From contig JAFZHB010000008.1 of NCBI GenBank assembly GCA_017555105.1, forward strand, positions 38,415 through 102,414: a stretch of 64,000 nt of DNA, given 5' to 3'. The position numbers were made by a program, and so were the translations under genes. This DNA is from Alistipes sp. Lineage in GTDB: Bacteria > Bacteroidota > Bacteroidia > Bacteroidales > Rikenellaceae. A model generated the notes under the pieces. The model did no database searches and was not told the DNA's origin. It worked only from the letters and a program-made list of their open reading frames with translations. Below, one piece after another: positions 7,892-16,400 of this stretch. Position 1 is the first letter of the stretch, and each line of letters starts with the position of its first letter.

Positions 7892-10330
7892 TTATTTCGT
7901 TACCTGCAAGGTTAGCATGGCCGGTTTAAGCCCTTTGGCCGACACTTCGACCGTAATCGTTCCACCCTCCGTGCCACTCTCAACGAGCGCCGTGAGCTGA
8001 CCACTGAAGAGCTTCATCTGCGGCTCGTGGAAGAGCTCGAGCGAGGTGGGATCTCCGTTGGCCATGGCGCGGAACGCACCTGCGCCCGAGACCTTCACCT
8101 GCACAGTGCGGCTCTCGGTCGGCACGGGGTTACCCTCCCTATCCACGACGCTGACATTGATGTAGGCCAGGTCCTCACCCGTAGCCTCCAACACTGTGCG
8201 ATCAGCCTCCAGATGCAACGCATAGGGTTTTCCTGCCGTCACCACACGCTTCTCCATTGCCACAGCACCCGTTTCATCGTAGGCCACCACGCGCAGCTCA
8301 CCTGCCTCGTAGTGCACATCGTTCCACATCAGGCGGTAGCGCTCCAACACATTCCTGGCCTCGGACTTGCTTCTGCGACCCAGGCTGCGACCATTGAGAA
8401 AGAGCTCCGCCTCGGGGTACGAGGTGTAGACAAAGACCGGCGTAACCTCCCCTTCGCGCCCCTTCCAATTCCAATGAGGCAGGATGTGGAGGGTCGGCGA
8501 GTCGGTGCGCCACTGGCTGCGATAGAGCCAGTAGCGATCCTTCGGAATCGATGCCAGGTCGATGATGCCGAACATCGAGGAGTGGTTCGGCCACGCATCC
8601 GTATCGTAGGGAGTCGGCTCACCCAGGTAGTCGAAGCCCGTCCAAACGAATTGACCTATATACCACGGCAGATCATCGTTGGCGGCAAAGTCTTTATCGG
8701 GAATGTTCGACCACGAGCAGTACTCCGTATCGTAGGAGGAGGAGTGGTGATCGGGATAGAGCGCATCGGCCTTCACCTCGACCGGGAATTGGTAGACGCC
8801 GCGCGAGCTAACCGTGGAGCAGGTCTCCGAGCCCAGAACCAAGTTCTGGGGCAGCGTTTCGTAGGCACGCTCGTAGTAGTGTACGCGGTAGTTGAAGCCC
8901 GCCACATCGAGCTGAGCTGCAAAACCGTTCTCCAGCACCGTGGGGAGCTGATCCATGCCACAGGTCACCGGGCGCGTAGGGTCTTCGCGGTGGCAGATCG
9001 ACTGCAGCCACTGCGCCACCTTATATCCACCCTCGGTCCATTGGGTCGGCACTTCGTTACCGATCGACCACATCACCACTGAGGGATTATTGCGGAAGTG
9101 GTGCAGCATCGAGATCATGTCACGCTCGGCCCACTCGTTAAAGTAGCGGTGGTAGCCATTTTTGCACTTGGCCACATCCCACTCGTCGAAGTTCTCGACC
9201 ATGACCATCAGACCCAACTCATCGCAGAGCTCGACCAGTTCCTCGGCGGGCATATTGTGTGCCGTGCGTACCGCATCGCAACCCATCTCTTTGAGCATGA
9301 CGAGCTGGCGACGAATCGCAGCACGGTTGACAGCCGCCCCCAACGGACCGAGGTCGTGGTGGAGGCACACACCCTTGAATTTACGCTGCTCGCCATTGAG
9401 GAAGAAGCCCTTATCGGCACGCACCTCGACGGAGCGAATACCAAATCGCATCGTGTAGCAATCCTGTAGCTGATCGTTGTAAAACACCTTTGTTTCAGCC
9501 GTATAGAGTGCAGGGGTTTCGGGCGACCAAAGTTGCGGATGATCCACCGTCAGGTGCTGCTCGACGGGCATGCCGTAGTGGATCTTTCTCAGGTCGTTCT
9601 TCTCGGCCACCACCTCGCCAGCAGCGTTGCGGATGGTCGTCAGCAGACGCACACGCTCGTTATCGGCTACCCCCTCGATCTTGCTCTTCAGCGTTACCGA
9701 AGCGTACTCTTTGCTTACATAGGGGGTTGTGAGGTAGGTACCCCAGACGGGGATATGCACCTTTGGCAGGGTGAGCTGGCGCACCTTGCGGTAGAGACCC
9801 GCACCCGGATACCAGCGCGACGACTGCTCGCGGTTCTCGAGCTGCACAGCCAGACGATTCTCCCCCGCCACGGCCGTCTCGGTCACATCGCACCAGAAGG
9901 CATTGTAGCCATAGGGCCAGAAGCAGACCTCGCGGTCGTTGAGAAAGACACGCGCCTCGCTCATCGCGCCATCGAAGAGGAGGATCGTGCGCTGCTCATC
10001 TTGTTTATCAATGTGAATGGTGGTGCGATATGCACCCTTACCGGCATAGGGCAGACCACCCGTGCGGCCGGTCTTCTCGGTAGCGATGCGCTCGAAGTTC
10101 TGCACCACGGCTACCCTCTGCAGGTCGTGTTCGCGCGAGAAGGGGCCACAGATTGCCCAATCATGGGGTACGCGCACCTGCTGCCAGCCATCGACGGCCT
10201 CCATCTGGTGATCGCGTCGGAACTCCCACACGCGCAACTCCTCTACCCTTCTTGTCGGCTCGGCAGCAAGACTCCATACACACGGAAGGGCCGCCAATGC
10301 CAAGCAGATCTGTCTCCAATATCGTTTCAT
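7892..10330 (-). CDS. Secreted glycoside hydrolase family 2 enzyme (beta-galactosidase-like)
   Basis: This 812-residue protein has an N-terminal signal peptide (about residues 1-22, ending SLAAE) and is probably periplasmic. The GH2 order is visible: sugar-binding domain (VPHDWAICGPF, GKGAYRTTIHID), immunoglobulin-like domain, then a TIM barrel. The predicted acid/base is Glu426 in WSIGNEVP and the nucleophile is Glu502 in VLGSETCST. A DUF4982-like region (VFVYTSYPEAELFLNGRSLGR) and a C-terminal Ig-like domain follow. Such enzymes act on beta-galactosides, less often beta-glucuronides or mannosides. Galactokinase lies 0.7 kb away, which favours galactose release, but this is inference. The promoter lies at 10357-10388. 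Confidence 0.93.
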   Translation of the reverse strand: MKRYWRQICLALAALPCVWSLAAEPTRRVEELRVWEFRRDHQMEAVDGWQQVRVPHDWAICGPFSREHDLQRVAVVQNFERIATEKTGRTGGLPYAGKGAYRTTIHIDKQDEQRTILLFDGAMSEARVFLNDREVCFWPYGYNAFWCDVTETAVAGENRLAVQLENREQSSRWYPGAGLYRKVRQLTLPKVHIPVWGTYLTTPYVSKEYASVTLKSKIEGVADNERVRLLTTIRNAAGEVVAEKNDLRKIHYGMPVEQHLTVDHPQLWSPETPALYTAETKVFYNDQLQDCYTMRFGIRSVEVRADKGFFLNGEQRKFKGVCLHHDLGPLGAAVNRAAIRRQLVMLKEMGCDAVRTAHNMPAEELVELCDELGLMVMVENFDEWDVAKCKNGYHRYFNEWAERDMISMLHHFRNNPSVVMWSIGNEVPTQWTEGGYKVAQWLQSICHREDPTRPVTCGMDQLPTVLENGFAAQLDVAGFNYRVHYYERAYETLPQNLVLGSETCSTVSSRGVYQFPVEVKADALYPDHHSSSYDTEYCSWSNIPDKDFAANDDLPWYIGQFVWTGFDYLGEPTPYDTDAWPNHSSMFGIIDLASIPKDRYWLYRSQWRTDSPTLHILPHWNWKGREGEVTPVFVYTSYPEAELFLNGRSLGRRSKSEARNVLERYRLMWNDVHYEAGELRVVAYDETGAVAMEKRVVTAGKPYALHLEADRTVLEATGEDLAYINVSVVDREGNPVPTESRTVQVKVSGAGAFRAMANGDPTSLELFHEPQMKLFSGQLTALVESGTEGGTITVEVSAKGLKPAMLTLQVTK

Positions 10331-10356
10331 AGCGATTCGTTTTTCCTATTTAGTGG

Positions 10357-10388
10357 TAAATATACAAAAAAAACGATCGCAACGCAAA
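10357..10388 (-). promoter_or_regulatory. Promoter for the GH2 gene
   Basis: The minus strand carries TTTG (10385-10388), a 20-base spacer and TATATTTA (10357-10364), one mismatch from TAnnTTTG. Confidence 0.6.
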
Positions 10389-10440
10389 GAATCTGCGCTA
10401 AATTGCTCCTGCATCACCCACTTTGCCGCGAGGTTGTCGC

Positions 10441-10959
10441 CTACGCAAGCAGCTTCTCGAAGGCCAGAAAGGGTTCGCCCTCGATCCGAATCGAGCCACA
10501 GGGTTGATAACCCAAGCGCTCCAGCAGCCGCTGCATAATATGGTTCTCGGCACGGGTATCCACGCGGATACTCCGAAAACCTGATGCCGTGGCCTCCTGC
10601 TCCACACGCTCCATCCACCGACGCGCTACGCCGCAACCCACCGCCACCTCGGCCACGCAGAGGCGGTGCAAGACCAGATACTCCTCGTCTGCCGTCAACC
10701 ACGCCCCCTCGATCACTGCATAGGTAGGCTCACCCGTCGTCACCAGGGCTCCATAGGCCACCACCCGATCGTCCGTGCAGAGCAGACGCCCCCGACCGAG
10801 GCGAAGATCCTCGGCCAGGATCTCCGTGTCGGGATACCCCTGTTGCCACTGATCGATGCCCGCCTTGGCCAGACGCCGCACCGCCCCCGCCACGATGGAT
10901 TGCACAGCGGGAAGATCGCTCGGTTGGGCGACTCGATAGATGAGATGATCGTATTGCAT
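10441..10959 (-). CDS. GNAT-family N-acetyltransferase
   Basis: This is a 172-residue cytoplasmic protein starting MQYDHLIYRVAQPSDLPAVQ. The GNAT fold is shown by the N-terminal substrate region, the strand EYLVLHRLCV and the acetyl-CoA loop AVGCGVARRWMERVEQEA, which fits Q/RxxGxG/A in relaxed form. A further conserved element is IRVDTRAENHIMQRLLERLGYQPCG near the end. The start at 10959 is chosen because a TATCTTTG promoter lies just upstream. It lies between the GH2 gene and galactokinase. The substrate cannot be predicted. Confidence 0.88.
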   Translation of the reverse strand: MQYDHLIYRVAQPSDLPAVQSIVAGAVRRLAKAGIDQWQQGYPDTEILAEDLRLGRGRLLCTDDRVVAYGALVTTGEPTYAVIEGAWLTADEEYLVLHRLCVAEVAVGCGVARRWMERVEQEATASGFRSIRVDTRAENHIMQRLLERLGYQPCGSIRIEGEPFLAFEKLLA

Positions 10960-10963
10960 AGTG

Positions 10964-10971
10964 CAAAGATA
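10964..10971 (-). promoter_or_regulatory. Promoter -7 element (TATCTTTG) for the GNAT gene
   Basis: Exact TAnnTTTG on the minus strand, 5 bases upstream of the chosen start, implying a nearly leaderless message. No well-spaced TTTG is seen. Confidence 0.55.
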
Positions 10972-11021
10972 GCGCACCGAAGGCGCATTTGAGCTCAAAA
11001 GAGCGAAATTCATCAGAAAAG

Positions 11022-11054
11022 TTTGCCGGATTCCCATTTATTTCGCTACCTTCG
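11022..11054 (+). promoter_or_regulatory. Promoter for galactokinase
   Basis: TTTG (11022-11025), a 21-base spacer and TACCTTCG (11047-11054), one mismatch from the consensus, lie about 30 bases upstream of galK. Confidence 0.6.
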
Positions 11055-11082
11055 TGTGTAGAATTCCAACAAAAGCAATTTT

Positions 11083-12219
11083 ATGAAAAATATGCAGACG
11101 CAAGTGTGCGAAACATTCGCAGCACGCTACGGTGAGGGTGGTCAACTCTTCGCATCGCCCGGTCGCATCAACCTGATCGGCGAGCACACCGACTACAACG
11201 GCGGATTTGTCTTCCCGGGTGCAGTCGACAAGGGAATCGTGGCTGCCATTCGCCCCAACCATACCAACCAATGCCGAGTCTACGCCATCGATATGCAGGA
11301 GGAGGCTCTCTTTGGTCTTACGGAGGAGGAGCGCCCCATCCCGTCGTGGGCCTTCTACATCTTTGGTGTGAGTCGTGAGTTGCAGAAGCGCGGCGGTCAG
11401 GTGGGTGGTTTCGATGCAGTCTTTGCTGGCAATGTACCCCTCGGTGCAGGCATGTCGTCGTCGGCCGCTCTGGAGTCGGTCTTCGCCTTTGCTTTGAACG
11501 AGCTCTTTGGATGTGGTGTCGACAAGTTCGAGTTGGCTCGCGTAGGTCAGTCGACCGAGCACAACTACTGCGGCGTGAAGTGTGGCATCATGGATCAGTT
11601 TGCCTCCGTCTTTGGCAAGGAGGGGTGTCTGATGCGTCTCGATTGCCGCTCGATGGAGTACGCCTACTTCCCCTTCCGCCCTGCGGGCTATCGCCTCTTC
11701 CTCTTGGATTCGCGCGTAAAGCATCAGCTGACCGGCTCGCCCTACAACGACCGTCGTCTCTCGTGTGAGCATGTCGCCAAGGTGCTCGGCCAAGAGTTCC
11801 TGCGCGGCGCCACGATGGAACAACTGGAGGCCGTGCGCGGTGAGATCTCGGAGGAGGACTACAAGCGTGCTCGCTATGTCATCGGCGAGGAGAGCCGCGT
11901 GCTCGATGTCTGCGAGGCTTTGGAGCAGGGCGACTACGAGCGTGTCGGCAAGCGCATGTACGAGACGCACTGGGGCATGTCGCACGACTATGAGGTCTCG
12001 TGCGAGGAGCTCGACTTCCTGGTCGAGGTAGCCGAGGCGTGTGGTGTGAGCGGCTCGCGCATCATGGGTGGCGGCTTTGGTGGCTGCACGATCAACCTCG
12101 TGAAGGAGGAGCTCTACGATGCGTTCGTCGCGAAGGCAAAAGAGGCCTTTGCCGCGCGCTACGGCCACGAGCCGATGGTCTACAATGTGGTGATCTCCGA
12201 CGGTGCTCGCCGCTTGTAA
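11083..12219 (+). CDS. galK: Galactokinase
   Basis: This 378-residue cytoplasmic GHMP kinase phosphorylates alpha-D-galactose to galactose 1-phosphate, the first step of the Leloir pathway. The galactokinase signature PGRINLIGEHTDYNGG is at residues 26-41. The GHMP ATP loop NVPLGAGMSSSAALES follows at about 120-138, and the C-terminal motif GSRIMGGGFGGCTINLV is near residue 325. The length is typical. A second possible start is Met4 (11092). It has its own promoter and terminator, so it is monocistronic. galT and galE are not in the window. Confidence 0.96.
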   Translation: MKNMQTQVCETFAARYGEGGQLFASPGRINLIGEHTDYNGGFVFPGAVDKGIVAAIRPNHTNQCRVYAIDMQEEALFGLTEEERPIPSWAFYIFGVSRELQKRGGQVGGFDAVFAGNVPLGAGMSSSAALESVFAFALNELFGCGVDKFELARVGQSTEHNYCGVKCGIMDQFASVFGKEGCLMRLDCRSMEYAYFPFRPAGYRLFLLDSRVKHQLTGSPYNDRRLSCEHVAKVLGQEFLRGATMEQLEAVRGEISEEDYKRARYVIGEESRVLDVCEALEQGDYERVGKRMYETHWGMSHDYEVSCEELDFLVEVAEACGVSGSRIMGGGFGGCTINLVKEELYDAFVAKAKEAFAARYGHEPMVYNVVISDGARRL

Positions 12220-12240
12220 CAGCAGAGATTCAACAAAAAA

Positions 12241-12267
12241 AACCGAGGCTCAACACCTCGGTTTTTT
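12241..12267. terminator. Bidirectional terminator between galK and a convergent GNAT gene
   Basis: The stem AACCGAGG / CCTCGGTT with loop CTCAACA is flanked by an A-run on the left and TTTTTT on the right, so it can stop transcription from both sides. Confidence 0.88.
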
Positions 12268-12274
12268 GCTGCAA

Positions 12275-12793
12275 TTACAAGATGCGTTGCAGCGTCCATT
12301 CATCTTCCCAACCATCGACACGGCGCAGCCAGTCGCGTTTCAGGCCGATAGCCTCGAAACCGCACGCATGAAAGAGGCCGAGGCTCGCGCTATTGCCGGC
12401 AGCCACATTGCACCATAACTGATGCAACCCCAGCACCTCGCGCCCATAGCGGCAGAGCGTCTCTATGGCATCGCGGGCGTAACCTCGGCGGCGATCCTCC
12501 TCATCGGCGATCAGAATACCTATTCCCGCACGATCGTTCATCGGATCAAACCCGAAAAGATCAACTGCACCCACGGCACACCCCTCCTCATTCTCAATCA
12601 TGAAGCGCTGCTGCCCCGTCTGCACCACAGAAAACTGCTGCTCCTCCAAGAAACGACGCAAGGTGTGGCGCGAGAAGGGTACGAGCGTACCGCTCACCTC
12701 CCACACCTCGGAATCATTCTCCCAGCGGTACATCAATTCGATATCCTCCGGCTCGACCGCGCGCAGGCGTATCTTTGCTCCCTCGATATGCAT
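12275..12793 (-). CDS. GNAT-family acetyltransferase, RimJ/RimL/SpeG-like
   Basis: This is a 172-residue cytoplasmic protein. It begins IRLRAVEPEDIELMYRWEND, the standard opening of the RimJ/RimL-type GNAT branch. The acetyl-CoA loop is DEEDRRRGYARDAIETL, and the end shows NSASLGLFHACGFEAIGLKRDW. Its targets could be protein N-termini, polyamines or small molecules; the sequence does not decide. It starts one base after the stop of the ROK regulator gene on the same strand, so the two are translationally linked. Confidence 0.9.
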   Translation of the reverse strand: MHIEGAKIRLRAVEPEDIELMYRWENDSEVWEVSGTLVPFSRHTLRRFLEEQQFSVVQTGQQRFMIENEEGCAVGAVDLFGFDPMNDRAGIGILIADEEDRRRGYARDAIETLCRYGREVLGLHQLWCNVAAGNSASLGLFHACGFEAIGLKRDWLRRVDGWEDEWTLQRIL

Positions 12794-12794
12794 C

Positions 12795-14024
12795 TTACAA
12801 GCCGATGATCTTGTTGCGGATCAACATTGCTACACCCCAAGCGCCAGCGTTCTCCGCCATCTTCGAGAGACGGAACTTCGTATCCTTATACACCAGGTTG
12901 AGCGAATACTTGTTCGTCGACGACTTCAGGGGGAGCATCAGGTAGTCACCCGCCGCGGCAAGGTTACCTCCCACAATTACCGTCTCGGGGTTGAAGATGT
13001 TGATCAGGAAGGCAACCGCCTTGCCCACCTTCTCGCCCGCCTCCTCAATCAGCTCGATCGAGAGGTTGTCGTCGTTCTTCGCTGCTGCGATGATGTCGTC
13101 GATGTGAATGCTCTTCTGGCGGGCATACTGCTCGCGCAGGATCGTGTTCACGCCCTGCTCGATCTCGCGACACATCTTATCCTCGATGGCGATACCCGAA
13201 ACCTCGGTCTCCAAACACCCCTTCTTACCACACGAGCAGATAATCTCGTTATCGAAGAAGGGAATATGACCAAACTCGCCCGCAAAACCACTCTTACCGT
13301 AGTAGAGCTTACCATCCATCACAATACCGATGGCCACACCTCGACCCAGGTGGAGGTAGATCACATTGCTCTCATCCTTCGCCTTGCCACAGGTGTACTC
13401 CGCATAGCAGCGGGCACGCGTATCGTTCTCAATCAAGACATGCAGGCCGATACGCTCCTCCAAACTTTCACGCAACGAGTGCTCCGACGAGGTGAAATAC
13501 TTGTAGCTGCGTCCCGTATCAGGGTTGACACGACCCACCAAGCAGAGACCCATACCGAGGATCTTATCGCGATCGACGCCACACGAGTTGATAAACTGCT
13601 CTGTCGACTGGCAGATGCGCTCGAAGCATTGCGGACGATCCTGCAACTCGAAGGTGGGATCCGACTCCTCCACGATGATGTTATTTTGCAGGTCGGTGAT
13701 CACAAAACAGATATTATCGCGTCCGACATAGACACCGGCAAAATAGATGGCCGAATTAGCTAAACCAAAGATATTCGGACGGCGGCCGCCCGGGGTCTCC
13801 ACCTTGCCCAAATCGGTGACGATGTTCTCCTCGACGAGCTCCTGAACGAGCTTCGTGATGGTCGGAACGCTGATGTGCAACTCCTTCGTAAGCTCGGAGA
13901 GGGTCGATTCGCCATGGACAGCCATGTGCGCAATGATGTTGCGTTTGATGATGCTATTCTTGTGGGTCACACCCTTTACAGCGTCTTCTTCGTGCTTGAC
14001 GAAAAATTCAGTCAACGAGGTCAT
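12795..14024 (-). CDS. ROK-family transcriptional regulator (NagC/XylR type)
   Basis: This 409-residue protein has an N-terminal winged helix-turn-helix (residues about 25-85, STLSELTKELHISVPTITKLVQELVE) and a C-terminal ROK sugar-kinase-like domain. The ROK zinc motif CSCGKKGCLE is visible at about residue 260, and GVAIGIVMDGKLYYGKSGFAGEFGH precedes it. Members bind a sugar or sugar phosphate and repress or activate catabolic genes. Residual kinase activity is not excluded. The message has its own promoter. Targets are unknown; the closest sugar genes are galK and the GH2 enzyme, which makes them candidates only. Confidence 0.92.
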   Translation of the reverse strand: MTSLTEFFVKHEEDAVKGVTHKNSIIKRNIIAHMAVHGESTLSELTKELHISVPTITKLVQELVEENIVTDLGKVETPGGRRPNIFGLANSAIYFAGVYVGRDNICFVITDLQNNIIVEESDPTFELQDRPQCFERICQSTEQFINSCGVDRDKILGMGLCLVGRVNPDTGRSYKYFTSSEHSLRESLEERIGLHVLIENDTRARCYAEYTCGKAKDESNVIYLHLGRGVAIGIVMDGKLYYGKSGFAGEFGHIPFFDNEIICSCGKKGCLETEVSGIAIEDKMCREIEQGVNTILREQYARQKSIHIDDIIAAAKNDDNLSIELIEEAGEKVGKAVAFLINIFNPETVIVGGNLAAAGDYLMLPLKSSTNKYSLNLVYKDTKFRLSKMAENAGAWGVAMLIRNKIIGL

Positions 14025-14051
14025 AATTCTAGTGATTTTTTAAGATCACTA

Positions 14052-14059
14052 CAAATATA
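14052..14059 (-). promoter_or_regulatory. Promoter -7 element (TATATTTG) for the ROK regulator
   Basis: Exact TAnnTTTG on the minus strand, about 27 bases before the start codon, in a very AT-rich region (14040-14140). The upstream element is poor. Confidence 0.55.
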
Positions 14060-14132
14060 GAGACAATATTAAAAAATTACAATAATTATTTGCGAAATTA
14101 TTAAATAATTTCTTCAATAATTTACAAAATAA

Positions 14133-14165
14133 TAGGGAATGAGTTGATTTTCAACCCATTCCCTA
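14133..14165 (-). terminator. Terminator after fabD
   Basis: The stem TAGGGAATG-GTTGA / TCAAC-CATTCCCTA has one mismatch and is followed on the minus strand by a T-rich run. It ends the rpe-to-fabD operon. Confidence 0.85.
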
Positions 14166-14185
14166 CACTTACAATTCGTCGTCTA

Positions 14186-15067
14186 TTAGCCGTTTGCGCG
14201 CGATTCCACCTCGGCGTCGGGCACAATCTTGCGAACCAGCCCCTGCAACACGCTGCCCGGGCCAAGCTCCACATAGCGCGTGATGCCGTCGGCAGCCATC
14301 GCCTGCACACTCTGCGTCCATCGCACGGGGGCGGTGAGCTGCGCGATTAGGTTCTGCTTAATCTGCTCGGGATCGGTATGCGGCTGCGCATCGACATTCT
14401 GATAGATCGGACAGCGCGGCGTGCGAAAATCAGCTTGTTCAATGGCACGCGCCAACTCCTCGCGGGCAGGCTGCATCAGCGGTGAGTGAAACGCTCCACC
14501 CACAGGCAACGGCAGCGCACGACGCGCGCCGGCCTCCTTGGCCTTAGCACAAGCAGCCACCACGGCAGCCTCCTCACCCGAGATCACCAACTGACCGGGG
14601 CAGTTGTAGTTGGCGGCCACAACCACGCCCTCCACCTCGGCACAAACCTGCTCCACCGCCTCGTCACTCAAGGCCAAGACGGCAGCCATCGTACCCGGCA
14701 CCTGATCACACGCACGCTGCATCGCCTCGGCACGCATCGCCACCAGGCGCAAACCCTCCTCAAACGAGAGTGCACCGGAGACAACCAGCGCCGAGAACTC
14801 ACCCAACGAGTGACCTGCAACCGCATCCGGTTCACCTCCCAACGCCAGCGCAGCAGCCACCGAATGGAGGAAAACAGCCGGTTGCGTCACCTTCGTCTGT
14901 TTCAATGCCTCGGGCGTACCTTCAAACATCAGATCCGTGATGCGGAAGCCGAGCAATTCGTTCGCCTGCTCCATCAGTGCACGCACCTCCGGATGCTGAT
15001 CGTAGAGCTCTTTGCCCATGCCTACGGCCTGAGCACCCTGTCCGGGGAAGATATAGGCTTGTTTCAT
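14186..15067 (-). CDS. fabD: Malonyl-CoA:acyl carrier protein transacylase
   Basis: This 293-residue cytoplasmic enzyme moves malonyl from CoA to ACP for fatty-acid elongation. The N-terminal FPGQGAQAVGMGKEL is at residues 7-21, the nucleophile elbow GHSLGEFSAL has Ser87, and the catalytic His lies in GGAFHSPLM (about residue 195). A further family element, NYNCPGQLVISG, is present. Its length is standard. It is the last gene of the operon rpe - ABC-F - rlmB - YgjP-like - fabD, 31 bases after the preceding stop. Confidence 0.96.
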   Translation of the reverse strand: MKQAYIFPGQGAQAVGMGKELYDQHPEVRALMEQANELLGFRITDLMFEGTPEALKQTKVTQPAVFLHSVAAALALGGEPDAVAGHSLGEFSALVVSGALSFEEGLRLVAMRAEAMQRACDQVPGTMAAVLALSDEAVEQVCAEVEGVVVAANYNCPGQLVISGEEAAVVAACAKAKEAGARRALPLPVGGAFHSPLMQPAREELARAIEQADFRTPRCPIYQNVDAQPHTDPEQIKQNLIAQLTAPVRWTQSVQAMAADGITRYVELGPGSVLQGLVRKIVPDAEVESRANG

Positions 15068-15098
15068 CGTTTTCTATGATTCAATGTTCAACACTCGA

Positions 15099-15659
15099 TT
15101 ATCCAATGCGGTAGCTGCGCAACTCACGCCGCAAGGCCGCCTCTCGACCACCCAACAGCCCATCAAGCAGGGCATGAAAACGAGGCGAGTGGTTGTGGTG
15201 TATCGTATGACAGAGCTCGTGCAGGATGATAAAATCGCGCAGGTGTTCGGGCAGGCGCATCAAGTAGAGCGAGAGCGAGATCTGGTTCTTACCCGAGCAA
15301 CTCCCCCACCGTGTGCGTGCCGCACGGATCGTAAGACCCGCATAGCGCAGCTGCGTCTGCTCAGCCAGTCGTGCCACGCGCAGCGGCAGATCCGCCTTGG
15401 CAGCCGCACGCAACGCTTCGACCTCGTCCTTGTCGGCCGCAGGGGGCATCAACGCTGCCCGCTCGGCAGCGCGTGCTTGAGCGCGCACCACCCAGGCCTT
15501 TTTCTCCGCCAGAAAGTTAAGCGCCCGCTCCCTACCCACCTGCGTGGGATACGAGAGACGCACCACCCCATCACGGCGCACCGTGAGCGTGATGCGTCGC
15601 AAGCGTGGCGACGAGACCAAGAGAATCGACCCAAGCTCGGGGTGCTCGATTTTTGTCAT
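15099..15659 (-). CDS. YgjP-like (M48/DUF45) metal-dependent hydrolase
   Basis: The protein of about 186 residues starts MTKIEHPELGSILLVSSPRL. It has the zinc-protease-like site HELCHTIHHNHSPRFHALLD with HExxH and a third His, and ends in a basic tail. The family (YgjP, COG1451) includes proteins of uncertain substrate; metallopeptidase or UTP pyrophosphatase activity has been proposed for relatives. The start at 15659 is preferred because it lies just after the rlmB stop, whereas an upstream ATG would lie inside rlmB. A conserved RTRWGSCSGKNQISLSLYLM precedes the metal site. Confidence 0.9.
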   Translation of the reverse strand: MTKIEHPELGSILLVSSPRLRRITLTVRRDGVVRLSYPTQVGRERALNFLAEKKAWVVRAQARAAERAALMPPAADKDEVEALRAAAKADLPLRVARLAEQTQLRYAGLTIRAARTRWGSCSGKNQISLSLYLMRLPEHLRDFIILHELCHTIHHNHSPRFHALLDGLLGGREAALRRELRSYRIG

Positions 15660-15669
15660 GCGTTCGCTG

Positions 15670-16398
15670 TTAGCCGATACGCTGGCGCACCACCTCAAAG
15701 AGGATTACCGCAGCCGCAGCCGACACATTGAGCGACTCGATGTGGCCGATCATCGGGATAGCCAACTGCTCATCGCACAGTTTCATCACCGCGGGCGAGA
15801 TACCCACATCCTCGGCGCCCATCACCAAGACGGTCGGCTTGCGGAAGTCTGCATCGTAGAGCAGTTTGCGGCTCTTCTCGGTTGCAGCCACCAGCTGGAA
15901 GCCCTCCTGCTGCAACTGCGCCAGGGTCATACGCATCGAGCCCACGCGCGTCACGGGAATCACAGTCAAGGCACCTGCCGACGAACGAATAGCCTCCGCA
16001 TTCACGGGAGCTGCATTCTTCAGCGGAACGATCAGACCGTGCGCGCCGGCGCACTCGGCCGAGCGAGCGATCGCGCCGAAGTTGCGTACATCCGTCACGC
16101 CATCGAAGGCAACAATCAGCGGCGTCTCATCCTCGGGCACACGCTCCAGGATATCCTCGAGCTGCACATAGGAGATCATCGCTGTCTGCGCCACAACACC
16201 CTGGTGGTTACCGCGCGTCAAGCGGTTCAACTTCTCGACCGGCACCTCCTGATAGCGCAGGCGGTGGCGAATGATCAGGTCTTTCAACTCCTGCATCAAC
16301 TGTCCCTCAGCACCCTTACGGATGTAGAGCTTCTCAATCTCACGACCCGCCTCGATCGCCTCTGCAACGGGGCGGATACCAAATATCAAATTATCCAT
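15670..16398 (-). CDS. rlmB: 23S rRNA (guanosine-2'-O-)-methyltransferase RlmB-like (SpoU/TrmH family)
   Basis: This 242-residue protein has an N-terminal substrate-binding domain (FGIRPVAEAIEAGREIEKLYIRKG) and a C-terminal SPOUT knot. The SPOUT motifs are VAFDGVTDVRNFGAIARSAE (motif 1), VLVMGAEDVGISPAV (motif 2) and IPMIGHIESLNVSAAAAVILFEV (motif 3). It methylates a 2'-OH in rRNA, probably G2251 in E. coli numbering. Its stop is 10 bases before the next gene and its start 2 bases after the ABC-F stop, so it is co-transcribed. Confidence 0.93.
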   Translation of the reverse strand: MDNLIFGIRPVAEAIEAGREIEKLYIRKGAEGQLMQELKDLIIRHRLRYQEVPVEKLNRLTRGNHQGVVAQTAMISYVQLEDILERVPEDETPLIVAFDGVTDVRNFGAIARSAECAGAHGLIVPLKNAAPVNAEAIRSSAGALTVIPVTRVGSMRMTLAQLQQEGFQLVAATEKSRKLLYDADFRKPTVLVMGAEDVGISPAVMKLCDEQLAIPMIGHIESLNVSAAAAVILFEVVRQRIG

Positions 16399-16400
16399 AG

